A stretch of DNA of 64,000 nt from Parapontixanthobacter sp963736595 (GTDB taxonomy: Bacteria > Pseudomonadota > Alphaproteobacteria > Sphingomonadales > Sphingomonadaceae). The stretch's first letter is position 1, and each line of letters opens with the position of its first letter. Shown here piece by piece: positions 36,994 to 46,274 of the stretch. Both the position numbers and the translations under genes were made by a program. The notes below the pieces were generated by a model that saw nothing but the letters and a program-made list of their open reading frames with translations, was not told the origin of the DNA and did no database searches. The stretch is from positions 248,001-312,000 of the forward strand of contig CAVTPG010000011.1 in assembly GCA_963736595.1 (NCBI GenBank), written 5' to 3'.

Positions 36994-38186
36994 GCGGAGA
37001 GGGCGCTGCTCCGGCAGGGCTGTCCGACCAAGCCATTACGCAGGCCGAGGCGTTTGCGCGCATCCGCTTGCTGCGCTCACCGCATATCGGCCCGATCAGC
37101 TATCGGCAATTGCTCACGCGGTTCGGGACAGCTGCCCAAGCGCTAGAGGCGCTGCCCAATCTGGGCGGCGAGGGAAAGCGGCGCTACGTTGCGGCGAAAC
37201 CCGATAGGATCGAGCGCGAAGTGCTGGCCGTTAAACGCGCGGGGGCGAAATATCTCTTTCACGATCAGCCCGATTTTCCGCCTTTGCTGGCCGAGATCGA
37301 CAGCGCTCCGCCGATCCTGACGTATCGCGGGGATTGGCGATTGGCAGCGCGGCCTTGTGTGGCGATCGTTGGCGCGCGCAATGCTTCTGCCGCAGCCATC
37401 AAACTGGCGCGTGAATTTGCGCTGGGGCTGGCCGAGGCTGGGCTGACAATTGTGTCAGGGCTGGCGCGCGGGATCGACGGTGCGGCGCATGAGGGCGCTC
37501 TCAGCAGTGGGAACGGAACGCAAGGATCCGGCGCGACGGTGGGCGTCATCGCCAGCGGCATCGAAATCGCATACCCGCCGCAGCACAGCGAATTGCAGGA
37601 GCGCATCGCCAGCGAAGGCTTGCTGATCGCGGAACAGCCACCGGGGACCGAGCCGCGCGCGCAGAACTTCCCCAGCCGCAACCGCATCATTGCCGGGCTG
37701 GCCAGTGGAACATTGGTGGTGGAAGCCGCGCCCAAATCCGGCTCGCTGATTACCGCTCGTCTGGCCGGAGAAGCGGGCCGCGAAATCATGGCGATACCCG
37801 GCTCGCCGCTGGATGCGCGGGCGCATGGTTGTAACCAGTTGATCCGCGATGGCGCGGTTCTCGTGCAATCGGTGGAGGATGTGGTTGAGCTGTTATCCGG
37901 CTTTACCGGAACGCCGCGTTCGCGCGTCATTGCGGCGGATGACCGGCCTGTTCGCGCTTTGAGTGAGAAGGCTTCTGCTCAGGCGGCTTCGGTTGCTTCC
38001 GCGCCGCCATCGCCGTCCGCCGGGACAAGCGATATTGCCAGCTTGCTGACCAACGCGCCGGTTAGCGTGGACGAATTGATCCGCCAGTCGGGCGCAAGTG
38101 TCGCCGATGTGCAGATGGCGCTGCTGGAACTGGAAATCGCCGGACAGCTAACGCGCCACGCTGGCGGCAAGGTGAGTTTGAAATGA
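36990..38186 (+). CDS. dprA: DNA-processing protein DprA
   Basis: Single-stranded DNA-binding, RecA-loading protein of natural transformation, 398 residues. The Rossmann-like core contains CVAIVGARNASAAAIKLAR, VSGLARGIDGAAHEGAL and PSRNRIIAGLASGTLVVEAA. An Ala/Ser/Pro-rich linker precedes the C-terminal winged-helix domain (about 340-395; VSVDELIRQSGASVADVQMA). The ATG at 36990 overlaps the plsY stop. The open frame upstream is in plsY coding sequence and not used. The next, AT-rich gene starts inside its last codons. Confidence 0.95.
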   Translation: MSGEGAAPAGLSDQAITQAEAFARIRLLRSPHIGPISYRQLLTRFGTAAQALEALPNLGGEGKRRYVAAKPDRIEREVLAVKRAGAKYLFHDQPDFPPLLAEIDSAPPILTYRGDWRLAARPCVAIVGARNASAAAIKLAREFALGLAEAGLTIVSGLARGIDGAAHEGALSSGNGTQGSGATVGVIASGIEIAYPPQHSELQERIASEGLLIAEQPPGTEPRAQNFPSRNRIIAGLASGTLVVEAAPKSGSLITARLAGEAGREIMAIPGSPLDARAHGCNQLIRDGAVLVQSVEDVVELLSGFTGTPRSRVIAADDRPVRALSEKASAQAASVASAPPSPSAGTSDIASLLTNAPVSVDELIRQSGASVADVQMALLELEIAGQLTRHAGGKVSLK

Positions 38187-38824
38187 GCCTTAAAAAAAAC
38201 ACTATTTCAGTTATTTTAAAAGAAGTTATCCACTTAGTCAGGAAAAATATTATTGTATTAGCGGTCTATGGCTCTCTATCAGTAGCGATTTATGCTTACA
38301 TGGAGATAATAGATTACCACTCTTTGATTTACTATCTAATAGTCCTCACTGATCTGATCTTAAATTTTCTATTGACAATTATAATACTTAGATCTGTCGG
38401 ATATAGTTTTACATTAAGTATAGATAAATTTTTTGGTTATATAGTTTTAGTTATCTTAATTACCATAATAACAATCGCGGGTGCGTTCTTGCTATTACTA
38501 CCAGGTTTGTACGCCATGACGAGATGGATTTCTGTTTATGGGAAATATCTTACCGGTTCTCTAGGTATCAGAGATAGTATGCAATGGTCATGGGATTCTA
38601 CGCGAAATTTACAATCTTCTATTTTCGTAATTTTGGTGATTTTTCTTCTACCAGCTTTTATCTCGTTTTCGCTAACCATTTTCAGTCCTCAGATATTCAG
38701 ACTAAGCGAGGTTAGTGAGGTGATAGTTGCAAACTTGCTATCTACATTTAGCTACATCGCAATCATCATCCTTGGCCTTGCAGTCTTTAAACTCGTATCT
38801 CAGCAAGAGCGTGATCCCACTTGA
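38183..38824 (+). CDS. AT-rich integral membrane protein of unknown function, coupled to dprA
   Basis: Protein of 213 residues with about five to six hydrophobic helices (roughly 20-40, 45-72, 83-110, 145-170, 180-205). A segment GAFLLLLPGLYAMTRWISVYGK, with SLGIRDSMQWSWDSTRNLQ after it, resembles the loop of YciC/DUF975-like membrane proteins, so it may belong there; I do not recognise a function. GC is strikingly low: 21 of 60 in the line at 38221 and 19 of 60 at 38341, against 38 of 60 in dprA at 38041, and codon use is AT-ended. The ATG overlaps the dprA stop (ATGA), so it is expressed from the plsY-dprA operon. This looks like acquired DNA. Confidence 0.85.
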   Translation: MSLKKNTISVILKEVIHLVRKNIIVLAVYGSLSVAIYAYMEIIDYHSLIYYLIVLTDLILNFLLTIIILRSVGYSFTLSIDKFFGYIVLVILITIITIAGAFLLLLPGLYAMTRWISVYGKYLTGSLGIRDSMQWSWDSTRNLQSSIFVILVIFLLPAFISFSLTIFSPQIFRLSEVSEVIVANLLSTFSYIAIIILGLAVFKLVSQQERDPT

Positions 38825-38895
38825 CCTCCTGACGCAACCGACCCCACCTTCGCGCGTACGCACATACACACACGTAAGAGACTGACCCACACCCT

Positions 38896-41508
38896 ATGCA
38901 ACTTGTCATCGTCGAATCGCCTGCCAAAGCCAAAACCATCGAGGGGTATCTCGGCAAGGACTTCAAGGTTCTCGCCAGCTACGGCCACGTTCGCGACCTG
39001 CCGCCCAAGGATGGCAGCGTGCGCCCGGATGAAGACTTCGCGATGGATTGGGAGTTGTACCGCGACAAACAAAGCCGCTTTAAGGAAATCGCCGATGCAG
39101 CCAAGGGCGCGACCCGGCTGGTGCTGGCAACCGACCCCGACCGCGAAGGCGAAGCGATCAGCTGGCACGTTCAGGAGCTGCTGAAAAAACGCAAAGCCTT
39201 GCCCACGAAAGTGGACCGGGTCACTTTCAACGCGATCACCAAATCTGCCGTGACCGAGGCGATGAAAAGCCCGCGCGAACTCGATACCGATTTGATCGAT
39301 GCATATCTTGCGCGCCGTGCGCTCGATTATCTGTTCGGCTTTACGCTGTCGCCGGTGTTGTGGCGCAAGCTGCCCGGAGCCAAAAGCGCCGGGCGCGTGC
39401 AATCGGTCGCCCTGCGGTTGGTGGCAGAGCGGGAGCGCGAAATCGAAGCGTTCATTGCCGATGAGTATTGGTCGATCACGGCCAAGATGGAGCAGGACGG
39501 CACGGAATTCGACGCACGGCTGGTCAAATATGATGGCAAGAAGCTGGAAAAACTCTCGCTGGGCGAAGCGGGCATTGCCAATGAAGCGAAAGCCAAGGTC
39601 GAACACGCGCCGTTCACGATCGAGGAGATCGAAACCAAGCCGCTGAAACGCAATCCGTCGCCACCGTTTACGACGTCGACCTTGCAACAGGAAGCCGCGC
39701 GCAAGCTGGGCTATTCGGCGAGCCACACGATGCGGTGCGCGCAATCGCTGTATGAAGCGGGCGCGATCACTTATATGCGGACCGACGGCGTGCAGATGGA
39801 CGGCAGCGCGATTTCGGCTTGTCGCAAAGCGATTTCGGAGCGGTATTCGGGCCATTATATGCCGGAAAAACCGCGCCATTACAGCACGAAAGCCAAGAAC
39901 GCTCAGGAAGCGCACGAAGCCATTCGTCCGACCGATTTTACGCGCGACAAGGCCGGATCGGGCGACGAGGGAAAGCTGTATTCGCTGATTTTTAAACGTG
40001 CGATGGCGAGCCAGATGGCGGCGGCGTCGCTCGAACGCACGACTGTCACGATGCGCGATCCGGCGGGCCTGCATGAGCTGCGCGCGACCGGACAAGTGGT
40101 GAAGTTTCCGGGCTTTTTCGCCGTATATCAGGAAGGACGCGACGATGCCGCCGACGATGATGAAGGCTTGCTGCCCGTCATGGCGAAGGGCGACAGCCCG
40201 CTGAAAAAAACGGTTGATGCGAACCAGCACTTTACGCAGCCACCGCCGCGGTTTTCCGAAGCTTCACTGGTCAAGCGGCTAGAGGAGTTGGGGATCGGGC
40301 GTCCATCGACTTACGCCTCGACCATTCAAACGCTGCGCGATCGCGATTATGTGCGGATGGAGAAAAACCGTTTCTTTGCAGAGGAATCCGGGCGATTGCT
40401 GACCGCGTTCCTCGAACGCTTTTTCCCGACCTACGTGGCATATGATTTTACTGCCGGGATGGAAGACGAGCTGGACGAAGTATCCGGCGGGCGCGAGCAA
40501 TGGAAGAAAGTGCTGGCCAGCTTCTGGAAGGATTTCAAACCCAAAACCGATGAAGTGATGGAGCAGCAACCGTCCGAAGTGACCAAGGAATTGGACGTGT
40601 ATCTGTCCGATTACCTGTTCCCGGCGACCGATCCCGACGCCGATCCGCGTAGCTGCCCGATGTGCGAAAAAGAAGGCCGCGACAATGGCCGTCTGGCTTT
40701 ACGCGGCGGGCGCTATGGCGCGTTTGTGGCGTGTGACAATTATCCCGAATGCAAATTCACGCGCCGCTTTGCGCAGCCAGGCGGCGAAGGCGATGCCGAT
40801 GCTGGGCAAGACGAAGTCATGGGCAAAGACCCGGAAACCGGCCTGCCGGTCGAACGCAAATCCGGGCGCTTTGGACCCTATGTGCAATTGGGCGAGGGCA
40901 AGGAAGCCAAGCGCGCCTCCATCCCCAAGGATCTCGACGAATTCGACTTGGAATGGGCGCTGAAATTGCTGTCGCTGCCACGCATCGTTGGCGCGCATCC
41001 CGAAAGCGGGCTTGAGATCGAAGCGGCTATCGGGCGCTATGGCCCGTATCTGCGGCATGATGGCAAATATGCCAAGCTGACCAGCACGCGCGACGTGTTC
41101 GATACGGGGATGAATGCGGCGGTGACGTTGCTGGCCGAAGCAGCGGCGCAGAAAGGCGGGCGCGGGCGGCAAAAGGCCGAGCCGATCAAAGTGCTGGGCA
41201 AGCATCCGACGTCCGAGGCGGAAATGAAGGTCATGCCGGGCCGCTATGGCCCCTATGTGACCGATGGTACGACCAATGCCACGATCCCCAAGGACATCAA
41301 GCCGGAAGACGTCACCGAGGAGCAGGCCATCGCTTTGATTGATGCGCGTGTGGCCAAGGGACCGGCGAAGAAAAAAGGTCGCAAGAAAGCGGCGCCAAAG
41401 AAGAAGGCTGCTCCGAAGAAGGCGGCGGCTAAGAAAACGGGGGCCAAAAAAACGGCGGCGAAGCCTGCGGCCAAGAAAAAGGCGCCTGCCAAGAAGGTGG
41501 CCGAGTAA
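38896..41508 (+). CDS. topA: DNA topoisomerase I
   Basis: Type IA topoisomerase of 870 residues that relaxes negative supercoils. TOPRIM domain MQLVIVESPAKAKTIEGYLG and LATDPDREGEAISWHV; catalytic Tyr in GAITYMRTDGVQM; CxxC zinc-finger-like motifs SCPMCEKEGRDNG ... CDNYPECKF around residues 585-625; several C-terminal topo-C repeats (SGRFGPYVQLGEGKEAKRAS and similar). It ends in a long Lys/Ala/Pro tail (about residues 820-870; KKAAPKKKAAPKKAAAKK), histone H1-like, which likely adds DNA affinity. The stop overlaps the start of the next small gene by one base. Confidence 0.97.
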   Translation: MQLVIVESPAKAKTIEGYLGKDFKVLASYGHVRDLPPKDGSVRPDEDFAMDWELYRDKQSRFKEIADAAKGATRLVLATDPDREGEAISWHVQELLKKRKALPTKVDRVTFNAITKSAVTEAMKSPRELDTDLIDAYLARRALDYLFGFTLSPVLWRKLPGAKSAGRVQSVALRLVAEREREIEAFIADEYWSITAKMEQDGTEFDARLVKYDGKKLEKLSLGEAGIANEAKAKVEHAPFTIEEIETKPLKRNPSPPFTTSTLQQEAARKLGYSASHTMRCAQSLYEAGAITYMRTDGVQMDGSAISACRKAISERYSGHYMPEKPRHYSTKAKNAQEAHEAIRPTDFTRDKAGSGDEGKLYSLIFKRAMASQMAAASLERTTVTMRDPAGLHELRATGQVVKFPGFFAVYQEGRDDAADDDEGLLPVMAKGDSPLKKTVDANQHFTQPPPRFSEASLVKRLEELGIGRPSTYASTIQTLRDRDYVRMEKNRFFAEESGRLLTAFLERFFPTYVAYDFTAGMEDELDEVSGGREQWKKVLASFWKDFKPKTDEVMEQQPSEVTKELDVYLSDYLFPATDPDADPRSCPMCEKEGRDNGRLALRGGRYGAFVACDNYPECKFTRRFAQPGGEGDADAGQDEVMGKDPETGLPVERKSGRFGPYVQLGEGKEAKRASIPKDLDEFDLEWALKLLSLPRIVGAHPESGLEIEAAIGRYGPYLRHDGKYAKLTSTRDVFDTGMNAAVTLLAEAAAQKGGRGRQKAEPIKVLGKHPTSEAEMKVMPGRYGPYVTDGTTNATIPKDIKPEDVTEEQAIALIDARVAKGPAKKKGRKKAAPKKKAAPKKAAAKKTGAKKTAAKPAAKKKAPAKKVAE

Positions 41509-41690
41509 TGGCGAAAGAGCGTTTCGAGCGGCATAAACAGCCTTGGAAAGCCGAAGAAGCGGGGCAACTGCGAACGCTTGCCGCCAAGGGTAAGGGCTTA
41601 CGCGAAATCGCCAAAGCGATCGGTCGCAGCGAAGAATCCACCAAGGATTTTGCCAAGAAGAACAAAATCGATATTTTGAAGAAGCGGTGA
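41508..41690 (+). CDS. Small helix-turn-helix/SANT-like protein
   Basis: Protein of 60 residues. WKAEEAGQLRTLAAKGKGLR followed by EIAKAIGRSEESTKDFAKKN has the spacing of a SANT/Myb or resolvase-type helix-turn-helix and is strongly basic. The ATG overlaps the last base of the topA stop, so it is translationally coupled to topA. Similar short proteins occur next to topA in other sphingomonads as far as I recall; function is unknown. DNA binding is predicted from the motif only. Confidence 0.72.
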   Translation: MAKERFERHKQPWKAEEAGQLRTLAAKGKGLREIAKAIGRSEESTKDFAKKNKIDILKKR

Positions 41691-41758
41691 TTTTTAATCG
41701 ATTACTATGGCGTTGCAGTTCTTCATGTTTTTAATATCAAGCTAGCGAAAAAACCTAG

Positions 41759-42067
41759 TCAAATGATTGGAACGCTAAATGCGACTGTGAAAAAACCGGC
41801 TCCAGCAAACGAAAGCACGATAATTCTCCAGTAATTGTACTCGGCATCCTTCCACGAAGCGAGCCCTGACATCATTCCCTCAGGACGACGTAAAAGCGCG
41901 TACGTACAGGCAGTGAATGCGACCCAATTTAATGCTATTAGCCAAAATATTGGTTGTATTGCATGGATTGCTGGAGACACTATTAGGAGCGCTGAAAAAA
42001 TAACGACGCCAGTCCAGTGCCAAAATAGAATTGCTTCCTTGTAATTCTCATTAACCCGTCCAATCAA
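41759..42067 (-). CDS. Small AT-rich membrane protein of unknown function
   Basis: About 102 residues with three hydrophobic stretches: FWHWTGVVIFSALLIVSPAI, IFWLIALNWVAFTACTYALL and IIVLSFAGAGFFTVAF. No ATG is available; the best start is TTG 42067, 16 bases inside the 3' end of era. GC is low (24 of 60 in the line at 41941). Either a translationally coupled small gene or a gene with a damaged start; I recognise no family. Placement after era on the same strand suggests read-through expression. Confidence 0.5.
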   Translation of the reverse strand: MIGRVNENYKEAILFWHWTGVVIFSALLIVSPAIHAIQPIFWLIALNWVAFTACTYALLRRPEGMMSGLASWKDAEYNYWRIIVLSFAGAGFFTVAFSVPII

Positions 42068-42977
42068 GCCCGATCTCTTCGAAGATTTCCTTGTCCTCGT
42101 CCCAGTTCTCGCTGACTTTGACGTGCAGGAACAGATGCACCTTTCGGCCCAGAATTTCGGCCAATTCCATGCGAGCCGCCTCGCCAATGGCTTTGATCCG
42201 GCTACCGCCTTTGCCCAGCACGATGGGTTTCTGACTGGACCGGCCGATCACGATCTGCTGCCGGATTTCCACGCTGCCATCGGGTTTTTGCGTATAGCTT
42301 TCCGGGCGAACCGCGCTGTCATACGGCAATTCGTCATGCAATTGCTGATATAGCTGTTCGCGCGTGATTTCGGTCGCCAGCAAGCGTTCGCTCGCATCGC
42401 TCACCTGATCTTCGGGGTAATGCCACGGCCCGTCCGGCATCAGCGCGGCCAGCGCGTCCTGCATCTCGGTAACGCCATCGCCGGTCAGCGCGGAGATGAA
42501 GAAAATCTCCGCAAAATCGATCTGTTCGCCCAGCTCTTGCGCCAACGCCAGTAGCGGCTCTTTCTTCGCCTTATCGACCTTGTTCAGCACCAGCAGCTTG
42601 CGCTCTGGGCGCTTGGCCAATGCCTCTACCAGCGGGACCAGCTCGTGCCGGCGCTGCTTGATTGGATCGACCAGCAACACGATGGCATCGGCAGCTTCGG
42701 TGCCTTCCCACGCGGCGCTGACCATCGCGCGGTCCAGCCTGCGCTTGGGCGCGAAAATACCCGGCGTATCGACCAGGATCATCTGCGTGTGAGCCGCTTC
42801 GGATTTGTGCAATGCGATGCCCAGCATCCGCGAGCGGGTGGTCTGCGCTTTGGCGCTGGTGATCGCGACCTTTTGCCCGACCAGCTGATTGACCAGCGTC
42901 GATTTGCCGGCATTGGGCGCGCCGATGATCGCGACGACGCCGCATTTTGTCTTGGTATCCGAATTGCTATCGCTCAC
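42051..42977 (-). CDS. era: GTPase Era
   Basis: Ribosome-assembly GTPase of 308 residues that binds 16S rRNA. G-motifs: GAPNAGKSTLV (G1), DTPG in ILVDTPGIFAPKRRL (G3), NKVDKA (G4). The C-terminal KH domain includes PIVLGKGGSRIKAIGEAARME and the last residues LDWTG. The start overlaps the rnc stop (ATGA), as is common for rnc-era. Confidence 0.96.
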   Translation of the reverse strand: MSDSNSDTKTKCGVVAIIGAPNAGKSTLVNQLVGQKVAITSAKAQTTRSRMLGIALHKSEAAHTQMILVDTPGIFAPKRRLDRAMVSAAWEGTEAADAIVLLVDPIKQRRHELVPLVEALAKRPERKLLVLNKVDKAKKEPLLALAQELGEQIDFAEIFFISALTGDGVTEMQDALAALMPDGPWHYPEDQVSDASERLLATEITREQLYQQLHDELPYDSAVRPESYTQKPDGSVEIRQQIVIGRSSQKPIVLGKGGSRIKAIGEAARMELAEILGRKVHLFLHVKVSENWDEDKEIFEEIGLDWTG

Positions 42978-43645
42978 GCATATTTCTCCAGAAAGGCTTT
43001 GGCGGCGGCAGTTTCAGCTTCCTGTTTGCTGGATGCGGTCGCCTCCACTTCGCCAAGATTGTTGACGCGGACCAGCACGGTAAATTGTGCCGCGTGATCG
43101 GGGCCGCTGCGTGATGACACCACATATTCGGGCGGTTTGCGGCGCTTGGCCGCGGCCCATTCCTGTAAGGCGCTTTTGGGATGTTTGGTCTGTCCCGCAT
43201 CGCCGTGAACGAGGTCGGACCACAGGGTTTTGACCAGCTCCGCCGTTACCTCATAACCATTGTCGATGTAAGACGCGCCCAGCAGAGATTCCATCACATC
43301 GCCGAGTATGTTGTCGCTGTCCGCGCCGCCATCGCTACGCGCCTGACTGCCCATGCGGACATGGTCTGCAACGCCGACAGCGCGAGCGACGATGGCGCAA
43401 GATTCGCGGCTGACCAACGCATTGAGGCGTAGTGACAAGCGGCCCTCCGGCCCCAAATTACGCTCGAACAGCCACGAGGCGATGGCAAGACCCAGAACGC
43501 GGTCGCCCAAGAATTCCAACCGTTCATAATCGCGCTTTTCGCCCAGGCTGCCATGCGTCAGTGCGGCTTTCCAACGCGGCTCGTCGCGCATATGAAATCC
43601 GGTCGCAGCCAGCCATTCCTTGGTTTCATCGCGCAATTTGCTCAT
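42974..43645 (-). CDS. rnc: Ribonuclease III
   Basis: Double-stranded RNA endonuclease of 223 residues for rRNA and mRNA processing. The catalytic signature ERLEFLGDRVLGLAIASWLF and the second acidic cluster in DNILGDVMESLLGASY are intact; the C-terminal dsRBD (about 150-220) has PKSALQEWAAAKRRKPPEY. The start is at ATG 43645, four bases after the lepB stop (43650), rather than the upstream end of the open frame at 43852. Probably co-transcribed as lepB-rnc-era. Confidence 0.95.
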   Translation of the reverse strand: MSKLRDETKEWLAATGFHMRDEPRWKAALTHGSLGEKRDYERLEFLGDRVLGLAIASWLFERNLGPEGRLSLRLNALVSRESCAIVARAVGVADHVRMGSQARSDGGADSDNILGDVMESLLGASYIDNGYEVTAELVKTLWSDLVHGDAGQTKHPKSALQEWAAAKRRKPPEYVVSSRSGPDHAAQFTVLVRVNNLGEVEATASSKQEAETAAAKAFLEKYA

Positions 43646-43649
43646 CGCG

Positions 43650-44474
43650 TCACAAGCCCTGTCCGATCCGGTTCCATCGGGTTGCCGTAAACCAGCTTTG
43701 CGGGTCCGACCAGCCTGCATGGCCATCGGTGGAAAAGACGATGATATCCGCGCGCCCGACCAGCAGCTTGACCGGCACCTGACCGACACCGCCGCTGATG
43801 CGTGTGGGGAAACGGCTGTCCTGCGAATTATCGCGGTGATCGCCGAGCACAAAAATGTGCCCGTCGTCCACAGTCACTGGGCCGAAATTATCGGCAAAGC
43901 TGGGTCCGCTCTCCAGCGTTTCATAGGATGCGCCAGAGGGCAGAGTTTCACGATAGCGTATATAAGAAAATTCGGGCTCACCCGCTTCGTTTTGCCGACT
44001 TTGCGCGCGGGCGTATCCGGCATAAGGACCGGGCGTTACGATGAAATCCGCAACCTTCTGGCGCTCCACAAGCGTGCCATTCAGGATCAAGCGTCCCTCC
44101 CGCATGGCAATGGTATCGCCGGGCAAGCCGATGACGCGTTTGATGTAATCCGTCTTATCGAGCGGATGCTTGAATACCACGATATCGCCACGCTCCGGCA
44201 AACTGGCCGCGATGCGTCCTTCGCCCAGCGGCGTTGCAAAGGGGATCGAATATTTCGACACGCCATAGGGCCATTTCGCAATCATCATATAGTCGCCGCG
44301 CAGCAACGTCGGGACCATGCTTTCACTGGGTATATAGAAGGCGGAATAGACGAACACGCGAAAGGCAAAGACGATGGCCACGACTTTGACGATGAACCAC
44401 AGGAATGCGAGCAAGCTGGTAGCTTGGGCACCGTCATCCTCGCGGCGGTTCTTGCGTGATTTCCAGAAAGCCAT
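43650..44474 (-). CDS. lepB: Signal peptidase I
   Basis: Leader peptidase of 274 residues. One N-terminal membrane helix (about 22-42), catalytic Ser in YIPSESMVPTLLRGD, catalytic Lys in ERGDIVVFKHPLDKTDYIKR, and the box E segment GDNRDNSQDSR (here GDHRDNSQDSRFP). ATG 44474 is preferred to 44531, as MAFWKSRKNRR is the usual basic start of this group. Confidence 0.95.
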   Translation of the reverse strand: MAFWKSRKNRREDDGAQATSLLAFLWFIVKVVAIVFAFRVFVYSAFYIPSESMVPTLLRGDYMMIAKWPYGVSKYSIPFATPLGEGRIAASLPERGDIVVFKHPLDKTDYIKRVIGLPGDTIAMREGRLILNGTLVERQKVADFIVTPGPYAGYARAQSRQNEAGEPEFSYIRYRETLPSGASYETLESGPSFADNFGPVTVDDGHIFVLGDHRDNSQDSRFPTRISGGVGQVPVKLLVGRADIIVFSTDGHAGWSDPQSWFTATRWNRIGQGL

Positions 44475-44587
44475 GCGACCCAAGCTCCGCCTAACAGCGC
44501 TTTGCAAAGCCACGGAAAATTCGTGTCGCACGGGTAAGGGAGGGGTTACATTTCATGGCGCGCTCACCTAACCGTTCGGCGGACGAC

Positions 44588-44595
44588 AGGAAAGG
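44588..44595 (+). promoter_or_regulatory. Ribosome-binding site supporting the upstream pgi start
   Basis: AGGAAAGG lies 8 bases before the GTG at 44604. It favours a Pgi protein that begins MTASPDKNAMTAAWEAI, upstream of the first frame break, over the ATG at 44695. Confidence 0.6.
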
Positions 44596-44603
44596 GTTTT
44601 CAC

Positions 44604-46169
44604 GTGACAGCTTCGCCGGATAAAAATGCCATGACCGCCGCATGGGAGGCAATCCGCGCCGTGCCGCGCCGGAGTTTGGCAGAGCTGTTCGCCGATGAAT
44701 GACGACCGTGTGACACTGTTGTCGCAGCGTCTCGAATGGACCGATACCGCGATCGGGACAGAAGCGGTGCAGGGTATCTGGTTCGACTGGTCGAAAACGC
44801 ATCTGGATGCCGCTTTGCTGGACGCATTCGAAGCACTGGCCGAAGCGAGCGACTTTACCGGAATGCGCAGCGCGATGTTCTCAGGCGAGCGAGTCAATGT
44901 CACCGAGGACCGACCCGCCGAACACACGGCGCAACGCGGCATCGGCACAGAGGCTGCGGTAGAGGAAGCCGCCGCATTGCATGAGCGGATGAAGCTGCTG
45001 GTCGAAGCGATTCATCAGGGCGCGATGGGCGAGGTGCGACACTGCATCCATATCGGAATCGGTGGATCGGCCTTGGGTCCGGCTATGGCGCTAGATGCGC
45101 TGACCCGCGACTTGGAATTGGTCGATGTCCACGTCGTGTCGAATATCGACGGGCTGGCTTTGGAACAGGCCTGTGCCGCGTGCGATCCGGCCACCACGAT
45201 CATCGCCATCGCTTCCAAAACCTTCACCACGACCGAGACGATGGTGAATGCAAACTCCGCGCTGGACTGGCTGAAAGCCAATGGTGTGGACGATCCCGCC
45301 GGACGCGTGGTGGCGCTGACCGCATCGCCGGAAAAAGCGGTGGAATGGGGCGTCGATGAAACGCGTATTCTGCCATTTGCCGAAAGCGTTGGCGGGCGAT
45401 ATTCGCTGTGGTCCTCGATCGGATTTCCGGTAGCTTTGGCCGTTGGATGGGACGATTTTGCCGCGATGCTGACCGGTGCGCGCGCGATGGACGAACATTT
45501 CCGCGATGCGCAGGGTCGGGATAATCTGCCGCTGCGGGCTGCCTTTGCCGATCAGTACTACGCGCAAATCCGCGAATGCCAGACGCGGGCGGTTTTCGCC
45601 TATGACGAGCGGCTGGGCCTGCTGCCCGACTATCTGCAACAGCTTGAGATGGAATCGAACGGGAAGCGAGTGACAGCTTCGGTGAGCGGATTGCGACACC
45701 GACCGCTCCGATCACGTGGGGCGGGGTCGGCACCGACGCGCAGCACGCCGTGTTTCAATTGCTGCACCAAGGCACGCATTTGATCCCGGTGGACTTCATC
45801 GCCAGCATTGCGCCCGGCGATCAGCTTGATCCAGCGCATCATAAAATATTGCTGACCAATTGCTTTGCCCAGGGTGCGGCCTTGATGGCGGGCGGGCAGA
45901 TGGGGACAAGCGACGATCCGGCGCGTGCGTTTCCCGGTGACCGGCCTTCCGCAACGATCCTGTGCGATGATCTGGACGCGAGCACTTTGGGCGCGCTGAT
46001 CGCCTTTCACGAACACCGCACGTTCGCCAATGCGGTGCTGATGGGCATCAATCCTTTCGACCAATTTGGGGTGGAATTGGGCAAACAGATGGCCAAAGCG
46101 ATCGACAGCGGCGAGCAGGACTTTGACGCCAGCACGACGGCGCTGCTGGAACTGGCGGGGTTAAGCTAA
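44604..46169 (+). CDS. pgi: Glucose-6-phosphate isomerase, frame interrupted twice
   Basis: Aldose-ketose isomerase of about 521 residues after correction. Frame A gives the Pgi N-terminus (AWEAIRAVPRRSLAELFAD) and stops at 44700. Frame B from about 44698 gives NDDRVTLLSQRLEWTDTAI through HIGIGGSALGPAMALDAL, SKTFTTTETM and LLPDYLQQLEMESNGK. Frame C gives ATPTAPITWGGVGTDAQHAV and the C-terminus. One extra base near 44697 and one lost G at about 45681 (GGG read as GG) explain both breaks, and they cancel. All conserved Pgi blocks are then complete, including the catalytic Glu in GGRYSLWSSIG context and the His in DAQHAVFQLLHQG. Confidence 0.88.
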
Positions 46170-46274
46170 CTGACAGGCGTGTAAGTTTACTGCGCGGCTT
46201 ATCACCATAAAGCTGGTCAATTTGGCCTGCATCGCGCCCGTGTATCCGCGCGAAGGTTCGAGGAATTTGCCCCT

